Assembly (NCBI RefSeq): GCF_000425645.1
Contig: NZ_AUDV01000007.1
Span: forward strand, 62,001 to 126,000
From: Gaetbulibacter saemankumensis DSM 17032
Lineage (GTDB): Bacteria; Bacteroidota; Bacteroidia; Flavobacteriales; Flavobacteriaceae
Length of the DNA: 64,000 nt
Direction: 5' to 3'
The notes beneath the pieces are model-generated. The model saw only the letters and a program-made list of their open reading frames with translations, did not search any database and had not been told where the DNA came from. The translations under genes and the position numbers were made by a program. Below are positions 63,574 to 64,000 of the stretch, in pieces (position 1 is the stretch's first letter; each line of letters starts with the position of its first letter).

Positions 63574-64000
63574 ATGAAGCAAAGTATAACACTAGGAAAA
63601 GTAACTAAATTTATGGGATTAGGTTTTTTAAGTACTTTAAAGGCCTTATTCACCGGGAAGCTAGAAAAGGAAGACTTTATTAAATTTCTTCGTAAGATAG
63701 TCGTACCTCTTGCTTCCATACTATTATTTATTGGCTTATGGCATTTAGGAGCAAAAACTCTATACGATAGAGAGGCTAATTTTAAAATTGAAAAAGCGCT
63801 TGAAGATCAAGGTCCGGAAGCTGCTGAAGTCATGCGTGCATGTATTGCTTCGGGCGATTTAAGTTGCCAGCCAAATACCTTACCGGCACCAGCACAGGTA
63901 TGGGAGTCTTATAAGTCTTTATTAAGGGATCATAACATTATTAGCGCAGATAAAGCGGCTTTTAAGGAAAAAACAGCCGCTTTAAACGCTAAGCGTATTA
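63574..64000 (+). CDS. nrtB: Nitrate ABC transporter permease, 5' end
   Basis: The first 142 codons of the permease that pairs with NrtA; the gene continues past the right edge. The translated start (MKQSITLGKVTKF) leads to one transmembrane helix (about 50-66, VPLASILLFIGLWHLG) and a periplasmic loop containing LPAPAQVWESYKSLLRD, the conserved PxPxxVW segment of NrtB/SsuC permeases. A duplicated AAFKEKTAALNAKR stretch follows in the loop. The core binding-protein-dependent domain is outside the window. Confidence 0.85.
   Translation, partial: MKQSITLGKVTKFMGLGFLSTLKALFTGKLEKEDFIKFLRKIVVPLASILLFIGLWHLGAKTLYDREANFKIEKALEDQGPEAAEVMRACIASGDLSCQPNTLPAPAQVWESYKSLLRDHNIISADKAAFKEKTAALNAKRI

Overview
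The window is a 64 kb piece of a low-GC Bacteroidota chromosome, most likely a marine Flavobacteriaceae. Supporting signs are a type IX secretion C-terminal sorting domain, a SusC-type TonB receptor with an N-terminal carboxypeptidase-regulatory-like domain, promoters of the form TTG-N19/20-TAnnTTTG, almost no Shine-Dalgarno sequences, and protein sequences (FolE, SmpB, adenine deaminase, MoaCB) of clear flavobacterial type. I see no rRNA, tRNA, IS element, prophage or CRISPR array.

Region 1 (1-11,240) holds housekeeping and metal-handling genes: the start of an ABC ATPase, folE, a TonB receptor operon with a His/Asp/Glu-rich loop, a P1B-4 type metal-exporting ATPase, a PspC-DUF2339 fusion with its DUF3999 partner, and a small HMA-like protein. 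Region 2 (11,394-28,217) is mixed housekeeping: an X-Pro dipeptidyl peptidase, smpB, dodecin, lpd, a secreted leucine-rich-repeat protein, a decayed gene, a two-piece ThrE-type exporter, a DEAD-box helicase, an aldose epimerase, pabB, tilS, adenine deaminase and a YheT-type hydrolase.

Region 3 (28,316-34,949) is a molybdoenzyme block: an IorA/IorB-type two-subunit molybdenum hydroxylase with its maturation proteins XdhC and MocA, then an FdhF/YdeP oxidoreductase. Region 4 (35,116-47,889) is the nitrate/nitrite assimilation block: nirB, nirD, a DUF4202 gene, a PilJ-domain histidine kinase with a NarL-type response regulator, narK, a 1173-residue NasA-FAD-BFD fusion nitrate reductase, and a protein with a nitrite-reductase-like fold, no visible siroheme ligands and a C-terminal rubredoxin. 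Region 5 (54,556-48,033, minus strand) is a compact nine-gene molybdenum-cofactor operon (moeA, modE-like, tauE-like, mobA, moaD, moeB-rhodanese, moaE, moaCB, moaA) which supplies cofactor to these enzymes. Region 6 (54,688-60,988) is a periplasmic nitrate reductase operon with an unusual redox chain: napD, napA, a tetraheme NapB made of two NapB units in tandem, a second tetraheme lipoprotein, a 4Fe-4S protein with an extended Tat signal, and an NrfD-type membrane subunit in place of NapC. Region 7 (61,142-64,000) has an FNR-like regulator with cysteines at 20, 23, 28 and 122, and the start of an nrtAB nitrate ABC importer.

The strongest unlabelled signal is a repeated inverted repeat, TAMGTA-N4-TACKTA, found just upstream of nirB, narL, narK, the fnr-like gene and nrtA. 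It ties these units into a candidate regulon. Its N4 spacing and central G match Crp/Fnr-family sites, so the FNR-like protein encoded here is the leading candidate to bind it.
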